From: Candidatus Woesearchaeota archaeon
Lineage (GTDB): Archaea > Nanobdellota > Nanobdellia > Woesearchaeales > UBA10216
Length of the DNA: 39,866 bases
Assembly (NCBI GenBank): GCA_016188145.1
Contig: JACPIJ010000046.1
Location: 1 to 39,866 of the forward strand
Direction: 5' to 3'
The position numbers and the translations under genes were made by a program. The notes beneath the pieces were generated by a model that was not told the DNA's origin, ran no database searches, and saw nothing but the letters and a program-made list of their open reading frames with translations. Positions 1 through 7,218 of the stretch are shown here, piece by piece (positions within the stretch are counted from its first letter, which is position 1; each line of letters opens with the position of its first letter).

Positions 1-33
1 ACTTCCGACAACAAGGAAATCGTATTTTGCCAT
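1..33 (-). CDS. N-terminus of a nucleotide-binding (FAD/NAD-type) protein, partial
   Basis: Only the first 11 codons lie in the window, reading MAKYDFLVVGS from an ATG at 33-31; the rest is past the left edge. A short charged start, a hydrophobic beta strand (YDFLVVG) and then small residues is how Rossmann-type FAD or NAD proteins begin, for example UDP-galactopyranose mutases and GMC or geranylgeranyl reductases. A box A lies upstream at 64-73. The identity is a guess from 11 residues, but the frame, start and promoter support a real gene. Confidence 0.5.
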   Translation of the reverse strand, partial: MAKYDFLVVGS

Positions 34-63
34 GACAGACCAGAATCAGAACTGGCTTGGCGA

Positions 64-73
64 ATTTATAAAT
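64..73 (-). promoter_or_regulatory. box A for the left-edge gene
   Basis: ATTTATAAAT lies about 30-40 bases before the ATG at 33 on the minus strand. It falls between structured element copy 1 and the gene, so that element is probably not in this gene's leader. Confidence 0.45.
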
Positions 74-82
74 CTTTGCGCA

Positions 83-153
83 AAACCTTTTTGGAACCCA
101 AATCGCTGCTGCGATTGGGCCCAGTCGACCGCTGTCGACTTGGGAAAAGGTTT
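83..153. repeat. structured intergenic element, copy 1
   Basis: An outer stem pairs 83-91 with 145-153 (AAACCTTTT/AAAAGGTTT). Inside it CCCAA at 97-101 can pair with TTGGG at 140-144. Two tetraloop hairpins follow: 102-106 with 111-115, and 124-129 with 134-139. A second copy lies at 30344-30414 in the same orientation. The copies differ at four stem pairs, and all four differences are compensatory (two in the outer stem, one in each hairpin). This copy begins 15 bases after the VIT1 stop on the minus strand. Its function is unknown; it could be a structured 3' region, a small RNA or a palindromic mobile repeat. Confidence 0.75.
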
Positions 154-168
154 ATCAAAAAAAACAGC

Positions 169-894
169 TTAGAACACCAAGCCGCCTGTAAGTAGCTTGC
201 CGATAGCGTAGGTGGCTGCTGCCGCGATTGCGCCGATGACTGCCATCTCCAAGCCGCTCACGAGCCAGTTCTTTTTTGTCACGTAAGTCCTTGCAGCTCC
301 TGCAGCAAACAGAGACACCAGAGTAATTACCACTGCCGCAACAACGCCGCTTTGAGCTGTAACAAACGGGAACAGAAATGGAATTATGGGCAGGACACCA
401 CCGGCTACGGAGGCAAGCCCTATGACAGTTCCAACAACAACCGGCTTGTCAGGCTCTTTCGGGAAGCCGAATTCTTCTGCCCTCATAATGTCAAGCCAGC
501 GCTCCTTTGAGGAAGTTATTATTTTCACAATGTTGTCAAGCTCCCTGCCCTTAAAGCCCTTGGCAGCGTAAAATTCCCTGACCTCCTGCCGCTCCCATTC
601 GGGGAATTTCTCGAGGTGCTCGCGTTCCTTGCGAAGCTCCTGCTCGTAAAACTCGTTCTGGCTCTTGGTTGAAAGGTAGCCGCCAAGCGACATTGAAATG
701 GTCTCGCCAAGGAGGGCAGCTGCTGCGGAAAGCAAGATGACGCCTTTGTTGCCCAAAACGCTGACGCCGGCAACAACCCCAATAACAGTAACTATGCCAT
801 CCTGAATGCCGAAAACAACCTCCCTGATGAGCTTGCCTTCCTTGGAGTGCTCCTCCTGCGCCTCAGGCCTTGGAACCTTCTTCTGAATCTTCAT
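169..894 (-). CDS. VIT1/CCC1-family iron/manganese transporter
   Basis: A 241-residue membrane protein that probably moves Fe2+ or Mn2+ across the cell membrane. The VIT1/CCC1 layout is visible: helix 1 at about 28-48 containing FGIQDGIVT, helix 2 at about 52-75 with the GETISMSLGGYLS signature, a charged cytosolic loop at 80-150 rich in Glu, which in this family binds metal, and three more helices at about 151-175, 184-205 and 214-235. Length is normal for the family. It lies 39 bases downstream of lgt on the same strand and probably shares its transcript. Metal specificity cannot be read from the sequence. Confidence 0.88.
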   Translation of the reverse strand: MKIQKKVPRPEAQEEHSKEGKLIREVVFGIQDGIVTVIGVVAGVSVLGNKGVILLSAAAALLGETISMSLGGYLSTKSQNEFYEQELRKEREHLEKFPEWERQEVREFYAAKGFKGRELDNIVKIITSSKERWLDIMRAEEFGFPKEPDKPVVVGTVIGLASVAGGVLPIIPFLFPFVTAQSGVVAAVVITLVSLFAAGAARTYVTKKNWLVSGLEMAVIGAIAAAATYAIGKLLTGGLVF

Positions 895-933
895 TTTCGT
901 TGATACCCCACTGCTTACGGTGAATGGGTAAGT

Positions 934-1746
934 TTACTTCGACATTCCAGCTTTCGCCAATGACGCTTTTAAACCTTCGCCTTTAGAAAAAGATTTCAAA
1001 AGCTTCCAAAGCATATAACCCCCAACAATGAGCATCGGAATGCTCCAGAACTGGCCCCACGTCAGGCCAAAGGCATAATCAGGAACTGCAACTTCATCCT
1101 TTAAAAACTCAAGCACAAAACGGATGCTGCCGTAGAGGAAAACGAATGTCCAGAATACTGTGCCTTTTGGCAATTTTTTCTTTTGTAGCTGCCACAAAAC
1201 TACGAAAATAAAAAAAGTCTTTATTGCCTCGTAAATCTGGACAGGATGCCTGAAGCCCTCAACGCCCTGGAACTTCACTCCCCATGGCAAGCCGGTTGGG
1301 GTGCCATAAAACTCGCCGTTGATGAAATTGGCAATCCTGCCAAATGCAAGTGCCAAAGCGACAGGAATAACAGCTATGTCTGCAATGTCGTAAAAGGCAA
1401 GTCTTTTCCTTTTTGCAAAAAGATATCCCGCTATCACTAGCCCTATAAAGCCGCCGTGGAACGCCATTCCGCCATTCCATACGGCAATAATCTGGGCGGG
1501 GTTGTCAGAGTAATAGCCCCATGATGAAATGATGTGACCAAGCCTTGCACCAACAACAACAGCAACGGTCCCCAGGATTAAGAGTTCGTCAAAATCCCTG
1601 CTGCTGAGGGGAAGCTGCCGCTTTTTGGCAAGATGCCTGATTATTAAGAAAGAAACAAGCAGCCCAAGCGCAAATATCAGGCCGTAATACCTTATGGAGA
1701 AAGGACCTATCTCGGCAAGAACCGGGCTGATGTTGTGGTAAAACAT
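934..1746 (-). CDS. lgt: prolipoprotein diacylglyceryl transferase
   Basis: This membrane enzyme transfers a lipid group to the lipobox cysteine of exported lipoproteins. It is 270 residues from the ATG at 1746 (a TTG two codons earlier is possible), with about seven hydrophobic segments. Family hallmarks are all present: GGMAFHGGFIG near 93-103, GRIANFINGEFYG near 136-148, HPVQIYE near 167-173 and YGSIRFVLEF near 205-214. These cover the His and Arg positions known to matter in bacterial Lgt. Archaea often lack a close bacterial-type Lgt, so a full-length copy is notable. A likely substrate is encoded at 17712, a thioredoxin-fold lipoprotein with a lipobox. The MCGSCGC micro-ORF ends 30 bases upstream. 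Confidence 0.93.
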   Translation of the reverse strand: MFYHNISPVLAEIGPFSIRYYGLIFALGLLVSFLIIRHLAKKRQLPLSSRDFDELLILGTVAVVVGARLGHIISSWGYYSDNPAQIIAVWNGGMAFHGGFIGLVIAGYLFAKRKRLAFYDIADIAVIPVALALAFGRIANFINGEFYGTPTGLPWGVKFQGVEGFRHPVQIYEAIKTFFIFVVLWQLQKKKLPKGTVFWTFVFLYGSIRFVLEFLKDEVAVPDYAFGLTWGQFWSIPMLIVGGYMLWKLLKSFSKGEGLKASLAKAGMSK

Positions 1747-1776
1747 TTTCAAAAATAAAAGAATAGCCTCTTTTTA

Positions 1777-1818
1777 TTACTTTCCCTCATCGTCACTGCA
1801 TCCGCAACTGCCGCACAT
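1777..1818 (-). CDS. 13-residue cysteine micropeptide (MCGSCGC type)
   Basis: The ORF reads MCGSCGCSDDEGK and stops with TAA. A near-perfect Shine-Dalgarno (GGAGGTGA, 1832-1825) sits six bases before the ATG, as good as any in this operon. An in-frame ATG at 1824 touches the Shine-Dalgarno and is unlikely to be used. Three cysteines in the first seven residues suggest metal or thiol chemistry. A second peptide starting MCGTC, also with a Shine-Dalgarno, is at 17578-17616. It lies between a 55-residue membrane protein and lgt. Function unknown. Confidence 0.6.
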   Translation of the reverse strand: MCGSCGCSDDEGK

Positions 1819-1837
1819 ATACATTCACCTCCGCGCC

Positions 1838-2005
1838 TTATTTTCCGCCTGATTGTATCATGTCCAGGATTTCCTTGCCAACGAAGAAAAGCCCCACCAA
1901 TGCAGTTGCCACCGCACCCAAGCCGTGGCCGCCAAAGCCCCTGTACGCCAAAAACGCGCCAAGCAGCACGCCAAAAACGCTCAGCAGCATATAAATTCCA
2001 GCCAT
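1838..2005 (-). CDS. 55-residue small membrane protein
   Basis: Starts MAGIYMLLSVFGVLLGAF and ends MIQSGGK. Two hydrophobic stretches (about 2-20 and 30-43) are separated by a Gly-rich turn (YRGFGGHGLG), giving a small helical-hairpin membrane protein. The Shine-Dalgarno GGAGGCGGTGA is just upstream, and the ATG overlaps the stop of a preceding tiny ORF (TAATG), which suggests translational coupling. It is followed by the MCGSCGC peptide and lgt on the same strand. I do not recognise the family. Confidence 0.65.
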   Translation of the reverse strand: MAGIYMLLSVFGVLLGAFLAYRGFGGHGLGAVATALVGLFFVGKEILDMIQSGGK

Positions 2006-2079
2006 TATTCACCGCCTCCAACGATTGTTTTCACTTTTATATCAGCCCTTACAACTATCATTACAGCCATTACGTTCAC
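2005..2079 (-). CDS. possible 24-residue hydrophobic leader peptide
   Basis: A GTG-started ORF reads VNVMAVMIVVRADIK and continues to a GGGE end. Its TAA overlaps the ATG of the 55-residue membrane ORF as TAATG. The GTG lies about 35 bases after the box A at 2107-2116, compatible with a leaderless start. The coupling and promoter spacing argue for translation; the tiny size and lack of a known family argue for caution. Confidence 0.3.
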   Translation of the reverse strand: MNVMAVMIVVRADIKVKTIVGGGE

Positions 2080-2106
2080 TATGGTGAAGACTGCCGCCGC
2101 ATCTAC

Positions 2107-2116
2107 TATTTAAATT
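2107..2116 (-). promoter_or_regulatory. box A of the small-membrane-ORF/lgt/VIT1 unit
   Basis: AAATTTAAATA on the minus strand is the only strong TATA-like site upstream of the 2079-to-169 run of minus-strand genes. It lies just beyond the dapF stop codon. Confidence 0.6.
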
Positions 2117-2139
2117 TTGTTGTAGCCTAAAATCCAGAT

Positions 2140-3021
2140 TTAAGCCCTGATTGCGCCAGAAAAAACGTAAGCTGCAGGCCCTGTCATGTAGACGTGGTTG
2201 TCCTTTGCCCACTCAACTATGAGGTCTCCGCCAGTAAGGTGCACATTGACTTTTCTGCCGGTCTTCTGGTTAAGGGCACAGGCAACAACTGCAGCGCATG
2301 AGCCGGTGCCGCAGGCCAAAGTTTCACCCACTCCGCGTTCCCAGACGCGAAGCTCAATCTCGCCCTTGTTTAAGACACGCACAAACTCAACATTGGTCCT
2401 CCTTGGGAAAACGCGGTGGTTCTCTATCTCCTTCCCCATCTCCTCAATGTCAAAAGCATCAATGTCAATATTGGCATCGTCGGCAAACACTACAGCATGC
2501 GGATTGCCCATTGACACAGCAGTGATTTTGGTTTGCTTGTATTTAAGCTGCAATGGCTCATTAACTGCAATAGCCGTTGCTTTGCCGTTCATCGGGATTT
2601 CCTTCCTGAGAAGCCGCGGAGAACCCATGTCAACACGAAACATCCCGTCTGTTGCTGCAATTTTTTTGATTCCTGACAAAGTGTCTATTTTCAGCTCCCT
2701 ACGCCTGTTTTTGCAGTAGCCTTTGTCAATCAGCAGCTTTGCAATGCACCTTATGCCGTTGCCGCACATCTCAGCTTCAGAGCCGTCAGCGTTTACAATG
2801 CGCATTACGCCATCGTAACCCTTTCTTTTAGAGGGCAGGGCAAGGAGAATGCCGTCTGCGCCGATGCCGAAATGCCTGTCACAAATCCTTTTGGCAAATG
2901 ATTTCAATTCTGACTCTGACAGCTTGTCAAACGCTTTCCTGCTATCGCCACCAAACAGGTCAAAAACTACATAATCATTCCCCAAACCGTGCATTTTCAC
3001 AAACTTCAATGCCGTTGCCAT
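2140..3021 (-). CDS. dapF: diaminopimelate epimerase
   Basis: Converts LL- to meso-diaminopimelate, the substrate of LysA, in the cytoplasm. The 293-residue product has two catalytic-cysteine motifs: MCGNGIRC (Cys86) and ACGTGSCAA (Cys237). The GLGNDYVV N-terminal signature and GNPHAVVF are also present. The start chosen is the ATG at 3021, eight bases after the lysA stop and directly before MATALKFVKMHG. It is the last gene of the asd-orphan-dapL-lysA-dapF run. Length and motifs are normal for the family. Confidence 0.95.
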   Translation of the reverse strand: MATALKFVKMHGLGNDYVVFDLFGGDSRKAFDKLSESELKSFAKRICDRHFGIGADGILLALPSKRKGYDGVMRIVNADGSEAEMCGNGIRCIAKLLIDKGYCKNRRRELKIDTLSGIKKIAATDGMFRVDMGSPRLLRKEIPMNGKATAIAVNEPLQLKYKQTKITAVSMGNPHAVVFADDANIDIDAFDIEEMGKEIENHRVFPRRTNVEFVRVLNKGEIELRVWERGVGETLACGTGSCAAVVACALNQKTGRKVNVHLTGGDLIVEWAKDNHVYMTGPAAYVFSGAIRA

Positions 3022-3028
3022 TTTCACG

Positions 3029-4312
3029 CTACATCCCATAAACAACGTGGGAAATGTCCTCTTGCTTCCTTATGACCTTGGCCTCTTTGCCGTTGACAAG
3101 CACTTCGGCGGGTCTTGGCCTTGTGTTATAGTTTGACGCCATGGAGAAGCCGTAAGCGCCAGCCACGAGAATAGCAAGCACATCACCTTCGTTTACGGAT
3201 GGAAGCTCCCTGTCAACAATGCCATGCTCATCCCTTGTGAACACGTCGCCTGACTCGCACACATTGCCGCACACGGCCACTTTCTCTGTTTTTTCGCTGG
3301 TGCAGCAGTCAACAACTACGATTGGATGGTAAGAGCCGTAAGCCATGGGCCTTATCAGGTGGTGAAAGCCAGTGTCAACGCCAACAAACCTGTGCTTCGG
3401 CGTTTGCTTTATCGTGTTGACAGTGCACAACAACACTCCTGATTCTGCAACGATGAACCTGCCCGGCTCTAACGCCATTGTGAGCTGCCTGCCAAAGCCG
3501 CTGCAGAAATCCGAAAAGAGCTTGCTGACAGCAGAGCCAAAGGCCTTCACGTCAATCTGCGCCTGGTCAGGCCCGTAAGGCACGCCAATTCCACCGCCAA
3601 AATCCACAAATTCAATGTCCTTTAGCTCACCCTTGTGCTTACTGATTACAGAAAGCAGCACTTTCATCGCTGCCAAGAACTTACCAGTCTCAAGAATGCC
3701 CGAGCCAATGTGCTGGTGCATGCCGATAATTTTGAGCCCGTATTTTGCGGCAATGGCAAACGCCTTTGGCACGTCATCGGCCCAGACGCCGAACTTGCTT
3801 TCAGGGCCGCCTGTAATGACATGGCTGTGATGCCCAGCACCAACGTCAGGATTTATCCTGAAGCACACACTCGAGTTTGGATTCAGCCTGCCGTAACGCT
3901 CAAGCTGCGACAGCGAGTCGCAGTTCACAAGGACCTTTTTGCCTATGGCAAATTTCATCTCTTCATCGGTCACGGATGTTGAGGTGAACATTATCTGCCC
4001 CGGCCTGAAGCCGGCTTTCAGGGCAAGCTCAATCTCGCCCGGGGAGACAGCATCAATCCCTACAGCTTCCTTTCCCTCATCCCTTATTAGCCTAAGGATG
4101 GAAAGGTTGGTGTTTGCCTTTGCGGCATAATAAACCTTCAGCGGGCGATAAGCCACGTGCTGCACAAGCGCCCTGACTTTCGAGCGTATAGTTTCTTCAT
4201 CGTAAACGTAAATGGGCGTTCCGAACTTCCCTGCCAAATCAGAAGCTGCAACATCCCCAATGAACAGCCTGCTGCCCTTTACCGAAATCATTTTTGCACC
4301 AATTTCCGGCAT
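3029..4312 (-). CDS. lysA: diaminopimelate decarboxylase
   Basis: PLP enzyme that decarboxylates meso-diaminopimelate to L-lysine, the final step. The 427-residue alanine-racemase-fold protein shows the PLP lysine in YYAAKANTN (Lys65), the HQHIGSG motif near 199-205, the phosphate-binding GGGIG near 239-243, EPGR near 282-285 and the catalytic-cysteine motif CESGD near 352-356. The ATG at 4312 immediately follows the dapL stop. The ATG at 4291 has a better-placed GGTG and is an alternative start that would shorten the protein by seven residues. With dapF after it and dapL before it, the order follows the end of the pathway. Confidence 0.95.
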   Translation of the reverse strand: MPEIGAKMISVKGSRLFIGDVAASDLAGKFGTPIYVYDEETIRSKVRALVQHVAYRPLKVYYAAKANTNLSILRLIRDEGKEAVGIDAVSPGEIELALKAGFRPGQIMFTSTSVTDEEMKFAIGKKVLVNCDSLSQLERYGRLNPNSSVCFRINPDVGAGHHSHVITGGPESKFGVWADDVPKAFAIAAKYGLKIIGMHQHIGSGILETGKFLAAMKVLLSVISKHKGELKDIEFVDFGGGIGVPYGPDQAQIDVKAFGSAVSKLFSDFCSGFGRQLTMALEPGRFIVAESGVLLCTVNTIKQTPKHRFVGVDTGFHHLIRPMAYGSYHPIVVVDCCTSEKTEKVAVCGNVCESGDVFTRDEHGIVDRELPSVNEGDVLAILVAGAYGFSMASNYNTRPRPAEVLVNGKEAKVIRKQEDISHVVYGM

Positions 4313-5491
4313 TTATTTCAATGCCTTCTTTATGCGCTCCATAGCCTCAGCCAGTCTTGCATCCGGAACAGTCAGAGAGATTCTGAAATAGCCCTCGCCG
4401 TAGCTGCCGTAAGCTGCTCCGGGAGTTACAACTACGCCTGCCTTTTCCAGCAAGTGAGTTGCAAAGCCCTCGCAGGTGTAGCTGCTTGGAGTCTTGCACC
4501 ACATGTAGAACGTTGCTTTAGGCTTATTTACCTTTATGCCAACACTCGTGAGCGCATCATAAGCAAGGTCCCTTCGCTTCTGGTAAACACAGTTAAGGGC
4601 ATCAATGCGGGAATCCGGAGTTTTAAGCAGCGCGGTTATCGCGGCATGCTGCACAGCGTTGAACACCCCTGAGTCAACGTTGTTCTTCACAGTAGCCATT
4701 GCAGATATGAGCTCCTCGTTGCCAACGGCCATGCCAATCCTCCATCCGGTCATGTTGTAGGGCTTGGACAGGGAGTTGAACTCCACGCCAATGTCCTTGG
4801 CGCCGGGAACTTCAAGGAAGCTCAATGGCTTGTAGCCGTCAAAGGCGATCTCGCTATAAGGATTGTCTGAGCAAACAATGATGCTGTTATCCTTTGCAAA
4901 ATCAACAACCCCCTTGTAAAAGTCTTTTTCGGCAACAGCTGTTGTTGGATTGTTAGGATAGCTGAGGTAAAGTATTCTCGCCTTTTTCACAACATCCTTC
5001 GGAATCTTGTCAAGCTGCGGCAAAAAGCCGTTCACCTCAAGAAGCGGGAGGTCGTAAACAATGCCGTTGGCAAGTATCGTGCTTGTCCTGTAAGGCGTAT
5101 AGCACGGGTTGGGAACAAGCGCGTAATCTCCGGGGTTCACGAACGCAAGCGACAAGTGCAGGCTGCCTTCTTTTGAGCCAATCAGGGCAAGGACTTCGCT
5201 AACAGGGTCAAGGGCAACGTTGTGCCTTTTCTTGTACCATGATGCGACAGCCTCCCTGAACGAAAGCATGCCCTCGTAGTCGGGATACTGGTGGTTTTTC
5301 GGGTCGTTTGCTGCCTTTTCAAGCTCGGCAATGATGTGCTTCGGCGTGGGCATGTCAGGGTCTCCAATGCCCAGGCTTATGACATCAACACCTTTCTTCC
5401 TGGCCTGCTCAATCTTCTTGCTGATTTCAGCAAAAAGGTAAGGCGGAATCTGCTGAAGGCGGCCTGAACGGGTGTACTTTGGGCTTGACAT
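4313..5491 (-). CDS. dapL: LL-diaminopimelate aminotransferase (class I/II aminotransferase)
   Basis: Converts tetrahydrodipicolinate to LL-diaminopimelate in one step with glutamate, bypassing the succinylase or acetylase branches. The 392-residue fold-type I PLP enzyme shows SLGIGDPDMPTP near 39-51, YPNNPT near 178-183 and the PLP lysine in NSLSKPYNMTGWR (Lys243). The start is the ATG at 5491; the GTG at 5503 belongs to the Shine-Dalgarno AAAGGTGA. The assignment to DapL rather than another aspartate-family aminotransferase rests on these motifs plus the operon: no dapC, dapD or dapE is in the window, and this is the only enzyme that completes the route between dapB and dapF. Confidence 0.88.
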   Translation of the reverse strand: MSSPKYTRSGRLQQIPPYLFAEISKKIEQARKKGVDVISLGIGDPDMPTPKHIIAELEKAANDPKNHQYPDYEGMLSFREAVASWYKKRHNVALDPVSEVLALIGSKEGSLHLSLAFVNPGDYALVPNPCYTPYRTSTILANGIVYDLPLLEVNGFLPQLDKIPKDVVKKARILYLSYPNNPTTAVAEKDFYKGVVDFAKDNSIIVCSDNPYSEIAFDGYKPLSFLEVPGAKDIGVEFNSLSKPYNMTGWRIGMAVGNEELISAMATVKNNVDSGVFNAVQHAAITALLKTPDSRIDALNCVYQKRRDLAYDALTSVGIKVNKPKATFYMWCKTPSSYTCEGFATHLLEKAGVVVTPGAAYGSYGEGYFRISLTVPDARLAEAMERIKKALK

Positions 5492-5499
5492 ATTAACAT

Positions 5500-6063
5500 T
5501 CACCTTTGACCAGCAGGGCTAACATAAAGTGGTACTGACCCGCTCATTAGGGCCACTAACTCGGCTTCCCCAACAAGCCCTTCTAAGTGCGTTGATTTCT
5601 CAACCAGCATGCTCACAATAGCTTCCGAGCTTCTAAGCGATAAATCATTTGAAAATGCCGGCTTGACCAGATAAGCACCAAAGCTTGCATAATGCGCCCA
5701 AGACTCCAATGCGCGCCCGATTCTGATAAATTCATTTCCAGCCCCAGCAAGCTGCTCTGATGTAAGATATGCTAATCTGGCGCCTTCTGGGTTAAGCCTC
5801 AATTGGTTCCCAATCTTAATTAACGATCGCGAAAAATCTATCATTGACTTATTGGGCGAATTAGTAGGGCAGTAGCAAGGGCGGGAAATAGTGGCATTAT
5901 GGAAATCCCGTAAATGGAAAAGCGCCTCACTAACTAGCGGCAGATAATCCCTTATGCGGCTGATGCCATCCTTGGCTGCGGCATCCTCCAAAAACTGCGA
6001 AGCCCTAAGCATGATGCCATAACAGGACGCAACAGTAGTTTCTAATGTCGGAGTTCCTTTCAT
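5500..6063 (-). CDS. unrecognised protein inside the lysine operon
   Basis: A 187-residue protein of predicted helical character with no motif I recognise. It has an isolated CYC near the middle and no signal peptide. The ATG at 6063 follows the asd stop after one base, and its TGA overlaps the dapL Shine-Dalgarno, so it is co-transcribed and probably coupled. Its base usage looks less GC-biased at third positions than the flanking enzymes, suggesting a later insertion. It may be an accessory or regulatory factor or an unrelated passenger. Confidence 0.7.
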   Translation of the reverse strand: MKGTPTLETTVASCYGIMLRASQFLEDAAAKDGISRIRDYLPLVSEALFHLRDFHNATISRPCYCPTNSPNKSMIDFSRSLIKIGNQLRLNPEGARLAYLTSEQLAGAGNEFIRIGRALESWAHYASFGAYLVKPAFSNDLSLRSSEAIVSMLVEKSTHLEGLVGEAELVALMSGSVPLYVSPAGQR

Positions 6064-6064
6064 C

Positions 6065-7123
6065 CTAACCAATCAGCCCCTTTGCCTTCATGAGCTCGGC
6101 GTTTAAAATGGCTGCGCCTGCAGCTCCCCTTATGGTGTTGTGGCCAAGCACAACGAACTTGTAATCAAGCACAGGGCATTTCCTTATCCTGCCGATTATG
6201 GACGCCATTCCTTTCTCTTCTATCCTGTCCAGCTTTGGTTGCGGCCTGTCCGGTTCGGTTCTCACAACTATCGGATGCTCTGGCGAGGAAGGCAGCTTCA
6301 GCGACTTCAAAGGGTTGAAGCTTTCAAAAGCGTGGATAATGTCCCTTTCTGTTGCCGGTTTTGATAATTTGACAGAAACGCACTCCGTATGCCCATCGGA
6401 GACATTAACGCGGTTGCATTGGGCGCTTACAATTGCTTTTGCAAAGTCAACTCCGGTGCTGTTGCTGTTAAGCCTGCCAAGCAGCTTAAGAGTTTCTGTC
6501 TGCATCTTCTCCTCTTCCATCCCGATGTAAGGGTAAACGTTGTCAATGATATCCATAGAGGCAACTCCGGGATAACCTGCACCGCTCAATGCCTGCATCG
6601 TGGTTACCATCACCTTATCCAGGCCGAACCAGTCCATAAGCGGCTTTAACGCCATGACCATGTGGATGGTGCTGCAGTTCGGATTGGTAACTATGAACCC
6701 CTTCCACCCCCTCTGTTTTTGCTGGACTTTGACCAAACCAAGGTGGTCAGCGTTAACCTCTGGAATCAGCAAAGGGACATCGGCATCCATCCTGTGATTG
6801 CGAGAGTTGCTGCTCACGGCATAGCCTGCTTTCGCGAATTCCTCCTCAATCGGGCCAGCCACTGCAGCGTCAAGCGCTGAGAAAACCAGTTTGCAGTCGA
6901 GGTTGGGCCTGCACTCCTTCACTTTCAATTTTCTGGCGTATTCCGGGATGTCTGCGGAGATTTTCCATCTGCCGGCTACAGCTTCCTCATATGTCTTGCC
7001 TGCAGACTGCTCAGAGGCTGCAAGCTCAGTAACCTCAAACCAGGGATGCCCGTCAAGCAGCTGCACGAAGCGCTGCCCAACCATCCCTGTTGCCCCCAAA
7101 ATCCCGACTTTGATTTTTTTCAT
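6065..7123 (-). CDS. asd: aspartate-semialdehyde dehydrogenase
   Basis: Reduces aspartyl phosphate to aspartate semialdehyde with NADPH, step two of the lysine/threonine/methionine trunk. The 352-residue protein has the N-terminal nucleotide-binding GILGATGMVGQRF (8-20), the active-site cysteine in NPNCSTI (Cys150), QALSGAGYPG (178-186) and the substrate-binding SDGHTECVSV (His245). These match the archaeal/fungal-type Asd. It opens the second lysine transcription unit, with its own box A and a tandem repeat at 7180-7208. The GGAG upstream of the ATG is a plausible ribosome site. Confidence 0.96.
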   Translation of the reverse strand: MKKIKVGILGATGMVGQRFVQLLDGHPWFEVTELAASEQSAGKTYEEAVAGRWKISADIPEYARKLKVKECRPNLDCKLVFSALDAAVAGPIEEEFAKAGYAVSSNSRNHRMDADVPLLIPEVNADHLGLVKVQQKQRGWKGFIVTNPNCSTIHMVMALKPLMDWFGLDKVMVTTMQALSGAGYPGVASMDIIDNVYPYIGMEEEKMQTETLKLLGRLNSNSTGVDFAKAIVSAQCNRVNVSDGHTECVSVKLSKPATERDIIHAFESFNPLKSLKLPSSPEHPIVVRTEPDRPQPKLDRIEEKGMASIIGRIRKCPVLDYKFVVLGHNTIRGAAGAAILNAELMKAKGLIG

Positions 7124-7179
7124 TGCTGCACTCCATCCCCATTTAGCTCATTGCTTGTGCTGCCTGCGACTGCGGTCAG

Positions 7180-7208
7180 TATTAAAACTTATTGCAAACT
7201 TATTGCAA
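7180..7208 (-). promoter_or_regulatory. asd promoter with tandem 11-bp repeat
   Basis: On the minus strand GTTTTAATA (7188-7180) is a box A for asd. Directly upstream and overlapping it are two perfect head-to-tail copies of an 11-bp unit, ACTTATTGCAA as read on the plus strand (7187-7197 and 7198-7208). They occupy the BRE and upstream position, where an archaeal repressor or activator would bind. Confidence 0.55.
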
Positions 7209-7218
7209 GAGCGAGACG

